A stretch of 64,000 nt of DNA from JACRBR01 sp964371355 (GCA_964371355.1 CAYJMG010000001.1:186001-250000), one strand, 5' to 3'; shown: positions 7,936 through 15,951, counted from the first letter of the stretch. The notes: a model not told the origin generated them from the sequence alone. Program-made: numbers and translations.

Positions 7936-10113
7936 TTAGTCAACTGCAGGATCCGCGTGCCGCGTAAACGCGGGGCGGCGGTGGACAGCCGACTCGGCGT
8001 CGACGCGGAGGGTCGGGAGCCAGCGGAGCCACGAGGGCAGGTACCAGTTCCATTCGCCCATCAGCTCCATGAGCGCCGGGACGAGCACCAGCCGGACGAC
8101 CGTGGCGTCGACGAGGATGGCGAACGCGAGACCGAAGCCGAGGAGCTTCAGATCGCGGCCCTCGCCCAGCACGAACGCGCCGAATACGCAGACCATGATG
8201 GCGGCGGCGGCCGAGATGACGCGGCCCGTGGCGGCGAGCCCGTCGGCGACGGCCTGGGCGTTGTCGCCTGTGCGGTCGTACTCCTCGCGCACCCTGGTAA
8301 GCAGGAACACTTCGTAGTCCATCGAGAGGCCGAAGACGATCGCGAAGAGCATCATCGGGGCCCACGCCTCGATCGGGCCCTCACGGCCGAGGCCGATGAG
8401 GTTGTCGCCGATGCCCCACTGGAAGACGGCCACCAGCGCACCGAAAGAGGCGGCGATGGAGAGCATGTTCATGACAACGGCCTTCGCAGCGACCACGATG
8501 CTGTGAAAGACCGTCGTGAGCAGGATGAACGATAGGAAGAGGACGGCGCCGACGAACAGCGGGAGGTGATCCCCGACGTATTCGGCGAAGTCATTCACGA
8601 ACGCCGTGTCGCCGGTGAGCCGCACGACAGGCTCATCACCTGTGATCACGGACGGGACGACTTCGTCGCGAATGCGTTCCACGAGGTCGGTCGTGGCTTC
8701 GTCCTGTGGCGCCGAGTCGGGATACACGTTGAACAGGTACAGCGTGCCGTCCGCGGCTGTGTGCGGTTCTGTGACGGATGCCACGCCCGGGGTGTCCTCA
8801 AGGGCGTCCCTCAGCCGCCCGACCGCCTCGACATCGTCCGCGCCGCCCGACGTATCGGCCACGACAAGGATAGGCGCGTTGAATCCGGGGCCGAAGCCCT
8901 CGGAGAGCATGTCGTACGCCTTCCGCGTGGTGTCGGACTCTGGGAAGTTGCCCGCGTCGCCGAAGCCCAGGCGAAGCCAGAAGACGGGCAGGGCGAGCAC
9001 GATGAGGATCGCGGCGCTGCCGAGGAACGCGGGCCAGGGATGGTGCTGGATGAGCCGGCTCCACCGGTACCAGAACGATTGCGTGTCCTTTGCCTCCGCA
9101 GCCTTCCGGTGGGGGAGGCCGAAGCGGTCGATGTGGCGTCCGCAAAAGCCGAGCAGGGCCGGGAGCAGCGTGAGCGACGCGAGCATCGTCATGAGCACGG
9201 CGAGCACGGCGCCAACGGCGATGCTCCGCATGAACTCGAGGTTCATCATGAACATGCCGAGCAGGGCAATAACGACTGTGACGCCGGCGAAGAGGACGGC
9301 GCGGCCCGAGGTCTGGATAGCAATGCCCACGGCATGCTCCGGGTCGAGGCCGTCGTGGAGGGCCTGGCGGTAGCGGGTAACGATGAGGAGTGCGTAGTCG
9401 ATACCGACGCCGATGCCGATCATGGCGGCGACGGCCGTCGTGAATTCGGGGACGTTCAGCACACGCGTGACGAGCCCGATCAGGGCTGCGCCGGTACCGA
9501 CGCCGAAGAGCGCCGTGATGATCGGCAGACCCATCGCGAACAACGAACCGAAGGCGATGAGCAGGATGATGACAGCGGCAGCGATGCCGACGAGTTCGCT
9601 GGAGAAGTCCGGCTGCTCGGAGAAGATGAAGCCTCCCAGCTCTACCTGCAGGCCTGGAGCGCTCACGTCCTTCCGCAGGTCCTTGATGACCTTCGCGTCG
9701 TCGACGTACTCCTCGTTGCCCCGGTTCGCGAAGTTGATCTCGGCGTAGGCGACGGTCCGATCGTCAGAGATCTGGTGTGTGTTTTCCGGGTCGTATGGGC
9801 TGACGACCTCGACGTCGGCGACGCCGTTCTCGATGCCGGAGAAGAACGCCTCCATTTCCTGGCGCACGGCAGCATCATCCACGCCCTGTTCGGCGCGAAA
9901 GACCACCTGGCCGAAGAAGCCGGTGCGTTCGTTGACGCCGCGCTCCTCCAGCAGGTCGACGGCGGCCTGGCTCTCGGAGCCGGGAAGCTTGAATTCGGTC
10001 TTGTACTCGCCAGCGAACATGGCGTAGGCGGCGAAGATGGCGACCAGCAGGCCGATCCAGCCCAGGACCACGAAGCGGCGGCGACGATAGCAGAGTTGGG
10101 AGAGGGTCTTCAC
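7936..10113 (-). CDS. MMPL/RND-family transporter
   Basis: About 725 residues with the MMPL layout: one N-terminal membrane segment (FVVLGWIGLLVAIFAAYAMF), a periplasmic domain (about 45-175), a helix bundle (LVGIAAAVIILLIAFGSLFA onward), then the repeated half with a second external domain and helix bundle (ESDTTRKAY... then FGLSMDYEVFLLTRVREEYD, a motif typical of the family). It likely exports lipids or hydrophobic compounds by proton-motive force. Start GTG 10113 is preferred because GGAG lies eight bases upstream; a TTG at 10134 is also open. It lies downstream of the ArsR/SRPBCC pair on the same strand. Confidence 0.88.
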   Translation of the reverse strand: MKTLSQLCYRRRRFVVLGWIGLLVAIFAAYAMFAGEYKTEFKLPGSESQAAVDLLEERGVNERTGFFGQVVFRAEQGVDDAAVRQEMEAFFSGIENGVADVEVVSPYDPENTHQISDDRTVAYAEINFANRGNEEYVDDAKVIKDLRKDVSAPGLQVELGGFIFSEQPDFSSELVGIAAAVIILLIAFGSLFAMGLPIITALFGVGTGAALIGLVTRVLNVPEFTTAVAAMIGIGVGIDYALLIVTRYRQALHDGLDPEHAVGIAIQTSGRAVLFAGVTVVIALLGMFMMNLEFMRSIAVGAVLAVLMTMLASLTLLPALLGFCGRHIDRFGLPHRKAAEAKDTQSFWYRWSRLIQHHPWPAFLGSAAILIVLALPVFWLRLGFGDAGNFPESDTTRKAYDMLSEGFGPGFNAPILVVADTSGGADDVEAVGRLRDALEDTPGVASVTEPHTAADGTLYLFNVYPDSAPQDEATTDLVERIRDEVVPSVITGDEPVVRLTGDTAFVNDFAEYVGDHLPLFVGAVLFLSFILLTTVFHSIVVAAKAVVMNMLSIAASFGALVAVFQWGIGDNLIGLGREGPIEAWAPMMLFAIVFGLSMDYEVFLLTRVREEYDRTGDNAQAVADGLAATGRVISAAAAIMVCVFGAFVLGEGRDLKLLGFGLAFAILVDATVVRLVLVPALMELMGEWNWYLPSWLRWLPTLRVDAESAVHRRPAFTRHADPAVD

Positions 10114-10252
10114 GAGTGGCGCTCCAGTATTCAAATCTACCGTGGGTGTTCACGCGCGCCGGCCTCATGACGCGCTGCTCGCGTCGAGAAGTAGCGCTCT
10201 GGAGCGGCCAGTCGCCGGGGTTCGCCCCCCGGCAACGGCCGCACACAGCGGG

Positions 10253-10783
10253 TTACGATGAGGTCTTCGCCAGGTAGGCGACCAGCTTGTCGAGCGTGCC
10301 CGCGTACCCCTCGTCCATCGAACCGAGTGCCGAGGCGAAGACCTGGCGCTCGGCGTCCGTGGCGTCGTGTGGCACGCTGTCAACGGTGACGGTCGTCCGG
10401 CCATCGTGTTCCGTGAGCGTCATCGTCGACAGCAGTTCGAGCGGCCACCCGGGCGCGGACGGGTGGCGCGTCATGCCGCCGTCCGCGTCCGAGAAGGACG
10501 CAAGCACGGTGAGGCGCTCGGGCGGGACGATCTCGCGATAGACCCACTTGCCCCACACCTCGCTGCCGTCGGGACCGCGCATGCCGTAATGGAAGACCCC
10601 GCCGGGCCGCAGTTCGACCTTCGCGGCCAGCATCGTGAAGCCGGCCGGGCCCCACCACTGCATGAGCCGCTCGGACTCCGTGAACGCTTTCCACACGAGA
10701 CCGCGCGGCGCGTCGAGCACGCGGGTGTACTGGAATGCGTCATCGATGGGGATGGTCGCGGGACCCTCCGTCCTCTGTGTCAT
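10253..10783 (-). CDS. SRPBCC (AHSA1-like) domain protein
   Basis: 176 residues with the START/AHSA1 hydrophobic-pocket fold signature: RVLDAPRGLVWKAFTESERL near the N-terminus, MQWWGPAGF, PGGVFHYGMRGPDG in the middle, and the closing helix MDEGYAGTLDKLVAYL. The reaction or ligand is unknown; this family usually binds small hydrophobic ligands. AAGGAGCG precedes the ATG. It lies directly downstream of an ArsR gene on the same strand, the very common ArsR-AHSA1 pairing, so it is probably controlled by that repressor. Confidence 0.85.
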   Translation of the reverse strand: MTQRTEGPATIPIDDAFQYTRVLDAPRGLVWKAFTESERLMQWWGPAGFTMLAAKVELRPGGVFHYGMRGPDGSEVWGKWVYREIVPPERLTVLASFSDADGGMTRHPSAPGWPLELLSTMTLTEHDGRTTVTVDSVPHDATDAERQVFASALGSMDEGYAGTLDKLVAYLAKTSS

Positions 10784-10936
10784 GACTTTCGCTCCTTAGT
10801 CCGACTGCCTGTTGTCCTCCCGGCGCCTTAAGGTGCGCAGACGGGTGGCGTGGTTCATGAGGACTAGCGCCTGGCCGCTCGTTTTGACGATGGGAGTGTG
10901 GCGGGCGTGGCTGGCGGGGCGTCGCGGGTTGGCGAT

Positions 10937-11293
10937 CTATCGAGAGTCCGTGTCATTGTCCTCCTCCAACGCTTGCAGTTCTGTCAAGTACTGGTCAAGG
11001 CGGTCGAAGCTTTGCTCCCAAAACGCGCGATAGCATCCGACCCAGTCGGCGACGTCCTTCAGGGGGCCCGCCTTCAGGCGGCAGGGTCGCCACTGCGCAT
11101 CGCGACCCCGGCTGATGAGCCCGGCACGCTCGAGCACCTTCAGGTGCTTGGAGACGGCGGGGAGCGTCATGCGGAACGGCTGCGCCAGCTCGGTGACAGA
11201 CGCCTCGCCGCCGGACGCCAGGCGGGCGAGGATGGCGCGCCGGGTGGGGTCGGCGAGTGCGGAGAAGGTGGTCGTGAGCGCGTCTGTCGGCAT
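10937..11293 (-). CDS. ArsR-family transcriptional regulator (AHSA1-associated type)
   Basis: 118-residue winged-helix protein: ALADPTRRAILARLASG at the start, the recognition helix MTLPAVSKHLKVLERAGLI, and the wing RGRDAQWRPCRLKAGPL. The C-terminal helix YRAFWEQSFDRLDQYL matches the subgroup usually paired with SRPBCC genes. The typical metal-binding cysteine motif in the recognition helix is absent, so it probably does not sense metals. It sits upstream of the SRPBCC gene with a 153-base gap, and a dyad lies just before its start. Confidence 0.88.
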   Translation of the reverse strand: MPTDALTTTFSALADPTRRAILARLASGGEASVTELAQPFRMTLPAVSKHLKVLERAGLISRGRDAQWRPCRLKAGPLKDVADWVGCYRAFWEQSFDRLDQYLTELQALEEDNDTDSR

Positions 11294-11300
11294 GTGCTGT

Positions 11301-11329
11301 ACCTATAGGTTAAGTAACCAGTCGGTATA
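11301..11329 (-). promoter_or_regulatory. probable operator of the ArsR/SRPBCC genes
   Basis: Within 30 bases upstream of the regulator start lie the perfect 10-bp palindrome ACCTATAGGT (11301-11310), the dyad GGTTA-AG-TAACC (11308-11319) and TAACC-AGTC-GGTAT (11315-11328). Overlapping dyads of this kind are expected for an autoregulated ArsR gene. Which one is bound cannot be decided from sequence. Confidence 0.5.
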
Positions 11330-11424
11330 CTACGGGGCTCAGAGCGCCGTGTCAAGGGCCCGGAGCGAATTCTCGGCGCTCCGTGCCGCAGCTGAGAAGC
11401 CTACCCACGGCGTACGTCCCTTCA

Positions 11425-11810
11425 ATGCCGCCTCAGCCGTCCGACTGCGTCCTCGTCGAGGCGGTCGGCGCGGAGGCCGAGCCGTCGTGGTTCCCGGCGA
11501 GCGGGCTCGTGCATTTCGACCTGCACGCACACGGACAACGTGCTCGCCCTCGATGACGGCACGCTCACCGGGATCGTCGACTGGGAGGGTGCGTGCGCCG
11601 GCGATCACCGCAACGACCTGGTGGCGTGCGCGTTCGACCTCGACGGTCACGGCCAGCAGATCTGTTCGGGTCAAAGCACTCGTCGAGCCGCGCGTGCCGC
11701 GCGCATACGTCGCCCACACGGCGCTCCGCCGCACCGACTGGGCGATCCACTACCACCCCGAGGATGTCCCCCGGCAGCTGGACCGCGCCGAGCGCACGCT
11801 CGGCCGGTAG
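11425..11810 (+). pseudogene. aminoglycoside-phosphotransferase-like pseudogene fragment
   Basis: Three frames together give a kinase-like C-terminal half: frame 1 reads ...SGLVHFDLH, frame 2 reads TDNVLALDDGTLTGIVDWE (HxDLHTDNvL and the DWE metal site of APH/choline-kinase-like enzymes), and frame 3 ends with RTDWAIHYHPEDVPRQL. The first shift coincides with a tandem GCAC-GCAC at about 11523-11530; deleting one GCAC restores LHTDN in frame. The second shift is near 11655. The N-terminal lobe is missing, so it is truncated as well as frameshifted and cannot be functional. Confidence 0.65.
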
Positions 11811-11873
11811 ACGCCTGACGCGCGAGCACACCGTGGCGGCCGATGGCACGGGAGCGTACGAAAAGGCAGATCG

Positions 11874-11912
11874 TGGCACGGGTGGAGGGACTCGAACCCC
11901 CGGCCGGCGGTT
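11874..11912 (-). repeat. 39-bp partial copy of the tRNA-Trp 3' half (att-like)
   Basis: Matches 13889-13927 at 38 of 39 positions, running from the encoded CCA end through the acceptor strand, T-arm and variable loop to the 3' side of the anticodon stem. Past that point similarity stops, and no D-arm or anticodon 5' stem can be formed. This is the expected remnant at the far end of an element integrated into a tRNA 3' end. Confidence 0.65.
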
Positions 11913-12164
11913 CGGGTGTTTCACGCATTGTTTTCTGTCGGCTCCAAGTATCCGACTGCCGCGATCACACTTGGTTGTCCCGGCCAGACTTCGACGATCG
12001 AAACAGCTGCACGCTTCGACACGAGAAACGGGCCATCGCCAGCCGTCCCGTCCTGCGAAATAAGTGCCTCGACTTCTACGCGTCCCTCGCCGAGCGAACC
12101 GACGAACGTCCAATCAACACATGGCCTCCGAAGGTAACGCGCCGGAGCATTGTGTGAGCGCAGA

Positions 12165-12488
12165 TCAAAGGCGAACATGACGATGGGTTCGACTCCATGA
12201 AAATCGCTCAAGGGCAGGCGTTGGGCGCATCCGCCGCGATAGCCGTGTTGATGTCCTGGATCTCGGTACCCCATTGCGCGCGCATTTGATTCGATCTCCA
12301 TCTTTCCAATTCGGCGTGGCATTCGGATCGCGGAAGTGAACGTGACCGTCGGCCTCGTAGCTGGCATACATAGCTCGATTGCCGCCTAGACCACGAACGA
12401 ACACATCACCGCGCTCATTGCGTGAGAAGCTCACGAGCGGCACGGCGCGACCATCGGATCTCGCGACGAGGATCCGCTCGCCACTCAC
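12165..12488 (-). CDS. hypothetical protein, probably frameshifted at its 3' end
   Basis: 107 codons with a GTG start that overlaps the stop of the HNH-like gene (GTGA), so it is translationally coupled. The first ~70 residues look like protein (VFVRGLGGNRAMYASYEADG, then FRDPNATPNWKDGD). After about 12290 the same frame turns Arg/Ser-rich, while two other frames carry more protein-like text: TEIQDINTAIAADAPNACP, ending near 12213, and a longer one to 11921 including VEVWPGQPSVIAAVGYLEP. The gene may be decayed, or two short genes may be mixed. No family recognised. Confidence 0.4.
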   Translation of the reverse strand: MSGERILVARSDGRAVPLVSFSRNERGDVFVRGLGGNRAMYASYEADGHVHFRDPNATPNWKDGDRIKCARNGVPRSRTSTRLSRRMRPTPALERFSWSRTHRHVRL

Positions 12489-13432
12489 CTGACGCCCTCC
12501 TCGCCTATCGTTGGCGTCAACTTAACGCCCTGAGGCGGGCGCGAGCGCAGTTCGAGTCTCAGGGGAGCTCGACGTTCATTGAAATCCAACCAATGAGTTG
12601 GCTCGCTGGGCCAGTCAACTTCTGTCAGTTTCCAGGGGATCGGCGTGTCTCTTGGCAGCCGAGACAATGCACCGTACAGGTCTGCGCCCGGAGTGAAACC
12701 CGGAAGAAATAGGATGCGCGTACCCATCTGCACCAGTACAACATCCAGTTCTCCGCGCTCAACCGAGTATCCGACTCTGCGCGTTGTCTGAGGATCTTCG
12801 CGGCGAATGCCCGCAACATCGGCAACCAGAGAGGCCGTTGGTTCTTGGATTTGACGCCTCACAACGTCCAATTCTGGTTGAAGAATGTATGAGTAGCCAA
12901 ACGCAGCGAAGGCAATAACGTACGCCGCCTTAAGCCATCCTATGAAGGCCATCCGGCTGTCATGATCAAGGCGAATGTGGAGCGTGAGTTGTCCGCCCGA
13001 ACCAGTCACTCGATCCAATTCCCGCGCCAGTGCGTCGCTCGTTGCGGGAGAGTTCCTCTTGCGGAAATTCGCCGTTGTGATCTCGCCAGGCGCCACGCTG
13101 AGATCGACCTTGGCTGAAACATCACCGATGGAAATCTCCGACACTAGTGGCTTCGTCTGCCAACCGCGTTCGAAGTTCGCCTGCCTCACCATGTGAGCAT
13201 CGAGCCGGAATCCGGCACTGTGGTTGCAGTCCGGGCATGTCAGGGCGACTTTTCGACCCCCAAGAGCTCGTGGTGGAGCATCCTCTAGTGTCAAGTTGGC
13301 CGCATCAGCGCGGTGAAAGCCCCGAATGCACAACGGGCAAATGTATCGGTCGTCCAGCCCGAGCAACGACGAGTCGTCGGCGATCTGTCCAATCGCTTTC
13401 ACCGCGCGGTCGAACCAGGCAACGCTCTTGCG
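12485..13432 (-). CDS. HNH-endonuclease-like zinc-site protein with membrane segment
   Basis: 315 residues from ATG 13432, chosen because GGAGG lies 5 bases upstream; a GTG at 13510 would add 26 residues. Residues about 31-80 show CPLC ... LEDAPPRALGG ... LTCPDCNHSAG, the CxxC/CxxCN spacing and the ExxPPxxLGG core of HNH proteins, though the usual His after Glu is Asp (ED rather than EH), which may abolish nuclease activity. A hydrophobic stretch WLKAAYVIAFAAFGYSYIL follows near the middle. Base composition is lower in GC than neighbours. It lies within the tRNA-flanked island; role unknown. Confidence 0.6.
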   Translation of the reverse strand, partial: RKSVAWFDRAVKAIGQIADDSSLLGLDDRYICPLCIRGFHRADAANLTLEDAPPRALGGRKVALTCPDCNHSAGFRLDAHMVRQANFERGWQTKPLVSEISIGDVSAKVDLSVAPGEITTANFRKRNSPATSDALARELDRVTGSGGQLTLHIRLDHDSRMAFIGWLKAAYVIAFAAFGYSYILQPELDVVRRQIQEPTASLVADVAGIRREDPQTTRRVGYSVERGELDVVLVQMGTRILFLPGFTPGADLYGALSRLPRDTPIPWKLTEVDWPSEPTHWLDFNERRAPLRLELRSRPPQGVKLTPTIGEEGVR

Positions 13433-13564
13433 CATTTCCTCCTCCACTCCGCCCTGGACGTACAGCCTAGAACATACATGCTGAAATTTCAAAGCGAACG
13501 GGTTTAGCACCCCGATCTATACTAGCTTCGGAGCAAACGACGTTGTACAGGAGACGAGTACGAG

Positions 13565-13786
13565 ATGAGCAGCCCTGCCGACCGAAAGCAGAAGCTAATC
13601 CGCGCCCTGGATGGGTTCCGAGACTCGGACGAGGAGCCAACATATGCCCACATGCGCGACTGGCTTCGCGACGAACTCGGGATCACGATCTCCCTTGAAG
13701 ACGTTCGGGCGTACGTCGAGGGCGATCTCGATGAGGATAAGATCATAGAGGGCGAGCGCGAGTGGACGTTCGTGCGGGCCGAGTAG
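13565..13786 (+). CDS. small acidic hypothetical protein, 73 residues
   Basis: ATG preceded by CAGGAGACGAG, and a TATACT-like -10 about 45 bases upstream (near 13518). The product is strongly acidic with predicted helices: RKQKLIRALDGFRDSDEE, then MRDWLRDELGITISLEDVRAYVEGD. No family recognised. It is divergent from the HNH-like gene and lies in the tRNA-flanked island. Small acidic proteins in such islands can be anti-restriction or antitoxin proteins, but nothing specific supports that here. Confidence 0.55.
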   Translation: MSSPADRKQKLIRALDGFRDSDEEPTYAHMRDWLRDELGITISLEDVRAYVEGDLDEDKIIEGEREWTFVRAE

Positions 13787-13849
13787 CGTAGCGGCCCTAT
13801 GTCTGCGTTGAACGATCGCACCCCATGTGCAGCTTCTGTCAAGAAAGCG

Positions 13850-13869
13850 AAAACGAGCCTTTCGGCTCG
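13850..13869 (-). terminator. intrinsic terminator of tRNA-Trp
   Basis: On the minus strand the sequence is CGAGCC-GAAA-GGCTCG followed by TTTTCGCTTTC: a 6-bp stem, GNRA-type tetraloop and T-rich tail, 20 bases past the tRNA CCA end. It lies inside the proposed island, so the element would have brought its own terminator for the tRNA. Confidence 0.7.
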
Positions 13870-13888
13870 CCTTCCGGAAGCTGAAATC

Positions 13889-13964
13889 TGGCACGGGTGG
13901 AGGGACTCGAACCCCCGACCGGCGGTTTTGGAGACCGCTGCTCTTCCAACTGAGCTACACCCGT
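13889..13964 (-). tRNA. tRNA-Trp (anticodon CCA), CCA end encoded
   Basis: Full cloverleaf on the minus strand: acceptor ACGGGTG / CACCCGT (7 bp), D-stem GCTC / GAGC, anticodon stem GCGGT / ACCGC with loop CTCCAAA (anticodon CCA), T-stem GGGGG / CCCTC with loop TTCGAGT, discriminator G, then CCA in the DNA. The 3' half is duplicated at 11874-11912. Confidence 0.95.
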
Positions 13965-14000
13965 GCGTGGTTTGATTCTACAGAATCGGCTGTTCAGGTG

Positions 14001-14019
14001 GACAGGGGACAGGGGACAG
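14001..14019. repeat. heptanucleotide tandem repeat (GACAGGG)n
   Basis: Two full copies of GACAGGG plus GACAG between the tRNA and the GDPD gene. Other heptamer arrays occur at 20851-20878 and, more weakly, near 15119-15133. A 15-bp direct duplication (CGGCGACTCTCCGAG-like) follows at about 14063-14092. Confidence 0.6.
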
Positions 14020-14125
14020 CTACGAACACCAGCCGAATCAGAACAGTCAGCGGAGCTGTCTCCTTCGGCGACTCTCCGAGCGGCGACTCTGCGAGAAGCT
14101 CCGCCAACTGGTGCCGATCCACACA

Positions 14126-14869
14126 CTAGCGGCGGGCGGGGGTGCGGGAGTCGATGGTGCGGCGGGCGAGGTCGGGGAAATTGCTGCAGATGCTGTCCAC
14201 GCCGGCGTCGCACATGGCGGCCATGTCCTTCTCGTCGTCGACGGTCCAGGTCATGAAGGTGAGGGAACGGAGCTGGCCCTGGCGGACGATCTGGGGCGTG
14301 GCGAAGGCGTAGTACACGCTGACGCCCTGGGCATTCAGCGAAAGCGCGAAGCCGAAGAAGTCGTCCCAGTCGACGATCCGGCGGCCATCGGTGAGGAGTG
14401 CGGCGGCCATGCGGGGCTCGGTCTCCCGCATCGCCTTCACGACCTGGGGCCAGAACGAGTGCACCTCGCAGTCGGCCACCGCTCCCGCCTCGCGCACCAC
14501 CTGCGCCACCTGCTGCTCGATGCCGGTCTGCTTGATCTCGATCTGCAAGAGAGCGCGGCCCTTCGTCAGCTCCAGCACTTCGGCCAGTGTCGGGATGCGG
14601 GTGCCCTCGAACTTCGGGGCGAACTGACGGGCGCCGGCGTCGAGCGCGCGGACCACGCTGAGCGGCATATCGTGGATGTTGCCGGCGCCGTCGGTGGTGC
14701 GGTCAACGGTCTCGTCGTGAATGAGGACGGGGACGCCGTCGGCCGTGCAGTGGACGTCGATCTCGATGGCGTCGGCGCCGATGCGGAGGGCAGCCTCGAT
14801 GCCGGGGAGGGTGTTCTCGGGCGCGTGCCCCTTGCAGGCGGCGTGTGAAGTAGCGAGCGGCTGTCTCAT
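14126..14869 (-). CDS. glycerophosphodiester phosphodiesterase
   Basis: 247 residues. TIM-barrel family motifs are present: GHAPENTLPGIEAAL near the N-terminus, EIDVHCTADGVPVLIHDETV for the metal and catalytic positions, then PTLAEVLEL and LLQIEIK. The first catalytic region reads HAACKGHAPENT rather than the usual HRG...PENT, a minor change. It hydrolyses glycerophosphodiesters to glycerol-3-phosphate and an alcohol; no signal peptide, so probably cytoplasmic. The start ATG 14869 is the last good one before the conserved block; an ATG three codons upstream is also possible. The C-terminus ends next to the tRNA-Trp region. Confidence 0.85.
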   Translation of the reverse strand: MRQPLATSHAACKGHAPENTLPGIEAALRIGADAIEIDVHCTADGVPVLIHDETVDRTTDGAGNIHDMPLSVVRALDAGARQFAPKFEGTRIPTLAEVLELTKGRALLQIEIKQTGIEQQVAQVVREAGAVADCEVHSFWPQVVKAMRETEPRMAAALLTDGRRIVDWDDFFGFALSLNAQGVSVYYAFATPQIVRQGQLRSLTFMTWTVDDEKDMAAMCDAGVDSICSNFPDLARRTIDSRTPARR

Positions 14870-15160
14870 GCCGCCCATTGTGCCGCAGTCGCACGCTACG
14901 CGCCCCGCGGCACGGCGAGCAAGGTGCGACGGGACGGTCAGGGCGGGAAGGACGAAGGCCCCGCGCAATGCGAGGCCCACGCCACACAGGCAGAGGAAGG
15001 AGGTAGCCGGATGACCGTCCCTGCACGACGGTCCGCCGCTATCAAGAGTCTCGGCCCGGGTACGGCGTTCTGTGGGCCGGGATGGGCCGCGCGGGCGGGA
15101 TTTTACAGAGTTGTGACGCGGGTTGGGGGTTGGAGGCAGGCGCCAGGAGTCCGAGGCCAG
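14870..15160. other. intergenic stretch upstream of GDPD
   Basis: About 290 bases with no supported gene. It holds the GDPD promoter region and a plus-strand ATG (15011) with a strong AAGGAGGT whose frame runs into the 3' end of the RIO gene; I do not treat that as a gene. GGGTTGGGGGTTGG near 15119 is another heptamer-like duplication. Confidence 0.4.
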
Positions 15161-15193
15161 AGGAGGGGGATCGCGGTTGGCGATCCCCCTCCT
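15161..15193. terminator. strong hairpin after the RIO kinase gene
   Basis: Perfect 14-bp arms AGGAGGGGGATCGC (15161-15174) and GCGATCCCCCTCCT (15180-15193) with a 5-base loop, 12 bases past the RIO kinase stop. The T-run is poor, but the stem is the strongest in the window and probably terminates or stabilises the RIO mRNA. Confidence 0.6.
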
Positions 15194-15204
15194 CCCGTGC
15201 GGGC

Positions 15205-15951
15205 TCAGAGTTCTGAGCGGAGGTAGCCGGCCCACATCGCGCGGGAGAGGCGCCAGGCGTCGGACTGGACGCCGAAGCGCGCGAAGTGGCGGCAAAGGTT
15301 CTCGACGTCGCGGTCGAGCAGGTCGAGAGCGTTGGGGTTGAAGCGCGCGTCGACGGCCTGGGGCAGATCGATGATGCGGACTTCGCCATCGTGGTAGAGG
15401 ACGTTGTAGGGCGAGAGGTCGCCGTGGACGCGGTCGCAAGCGAGCATGCGCTCGACATTGCGCATGAGGATCTCGAACAGCAGGCGGGCCTCATCGGCGT
15501 CGAGCGGTACGTTCGTAAGCGGCGTGCCGGGCTCCTCTTCGTCGCCGACGTAGTCCATGAGGATGATGCGGTCGGAGCTGGCGAGTGGCCGTGGCACGCA
15601 GACGCCCGCGTTGTGGAGCAGGTGCAGCGTCTCGTACTCGTCGGCGACCCACTTCGAGAACGCGGCCTCCTGGCCGAAGCGCGAGCGGTTCTCGATTGCG
15701 CGCGTCTCGCGACGCTGGCGTTGGCGCAGACGGCCGGCGTTGTAGGCGGCGGCGTTCGCGAACTGACGGACCTTGCGGTCGCGGTACACCTTCGCGGCGA
15801 CGAGGCCGCCACCAAGGCGCGCGCCCGCGCGGGCGCAGTACACGGTCGCCTCCTTCCCGCTCTTCACGACGCCGAGGATCTCCTCGAGCATCGTAGAGCC
15901 GACGAACTCGGCGAGGTCGGCTATCTCTTCATGTACACGGTTGAGTCCCAC
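15205..15951 (-). CDS. RIO-type (Rio1-like) serine protein kinase / ATPase
   Basis: 248 residues, GTG start with GGGAG upstream. RIO hallmarks: the flexible-loop/ATP region VKSGKEATVYCARAG, the ATP lysine in VAAKVYRDRKVRQ, the catalytic HGDLSPYNVLYH (D and N) and the metal-binding D of RIIDLPQAVD. Rio1 proteins in archaea and eukaryotes act in small-subunit ribosome maturation; bacterial members are poorly studied, so the role here is unknown. The transcript has an unusually long leader (about 330 bases) with two small open frames, and the RIO start lies inside the second one. Confidence 0.88.
   Translation of the reverse strand: MGLNRVHEEIADLAEFVGSTMLEEILGVVKSGKEATVYCARAGARLGGGLVAAKVYRDRKVRQFANAAAYNAGRLRQRQRRETRAIENRSRFGQEAAFSKWVADEYETLHLLHNAGVCVPRPLASSDRIILMDYVGDEEEPGTPLTNVPLDADEARLLFEILMRNVERMLACDRVHGDLSPYNVLYHDGEVRIIDLPQAVDARFNPNALDLLDRDVENLCRHFARFGVQSDAWRLSRAMWAGYLRSEL

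Larger units (their letters stand above)
11874..13927. mobile_element. about 2-kb mini-island flanked by tRNA-Trp att-like direct repeats
   Basis: The segment lies exactly where an element inserted into the 3' end of the minus-strand tRNA-Trp should be: between the gene's 3' end and a 39-bp direct repeat of it. Composition differs from the surroundings; for example 12841-12900 has 26 G/C of 60, far below neighbouring genes. It carries an HNH-like zinc protein, a coupled small gene that decays into shifted frames, and a 73-residue acidic protein. No integrase is visible, so it is either a non-autonomous element or a deletion remnant. Confidence 0.5.

Noticed and set aside
8566..10170. Plus-strand open frame of 534 codons opposite the MMPL gene
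   Set aside because: It is antisense to a well-supported transporter and has no protein-like motifs; it is charge-rich shadow of a high-GC gene.
11874..11960. Second functional tRNA
   Set aside because: Only the 3' half matches; no D-arm, no pairing anticodon stem and no anticodon loop can be formed, so it is a fragment.
15011..15226. Plus-strand ATG with AAGGAGGT (14997-15004) and an open frame of 71 codons
   Set aside because: The frame crosses a strong terminator hairpin and runs into the RIO kinase 3' end; composition is low-complexity and no homologue is recognised.
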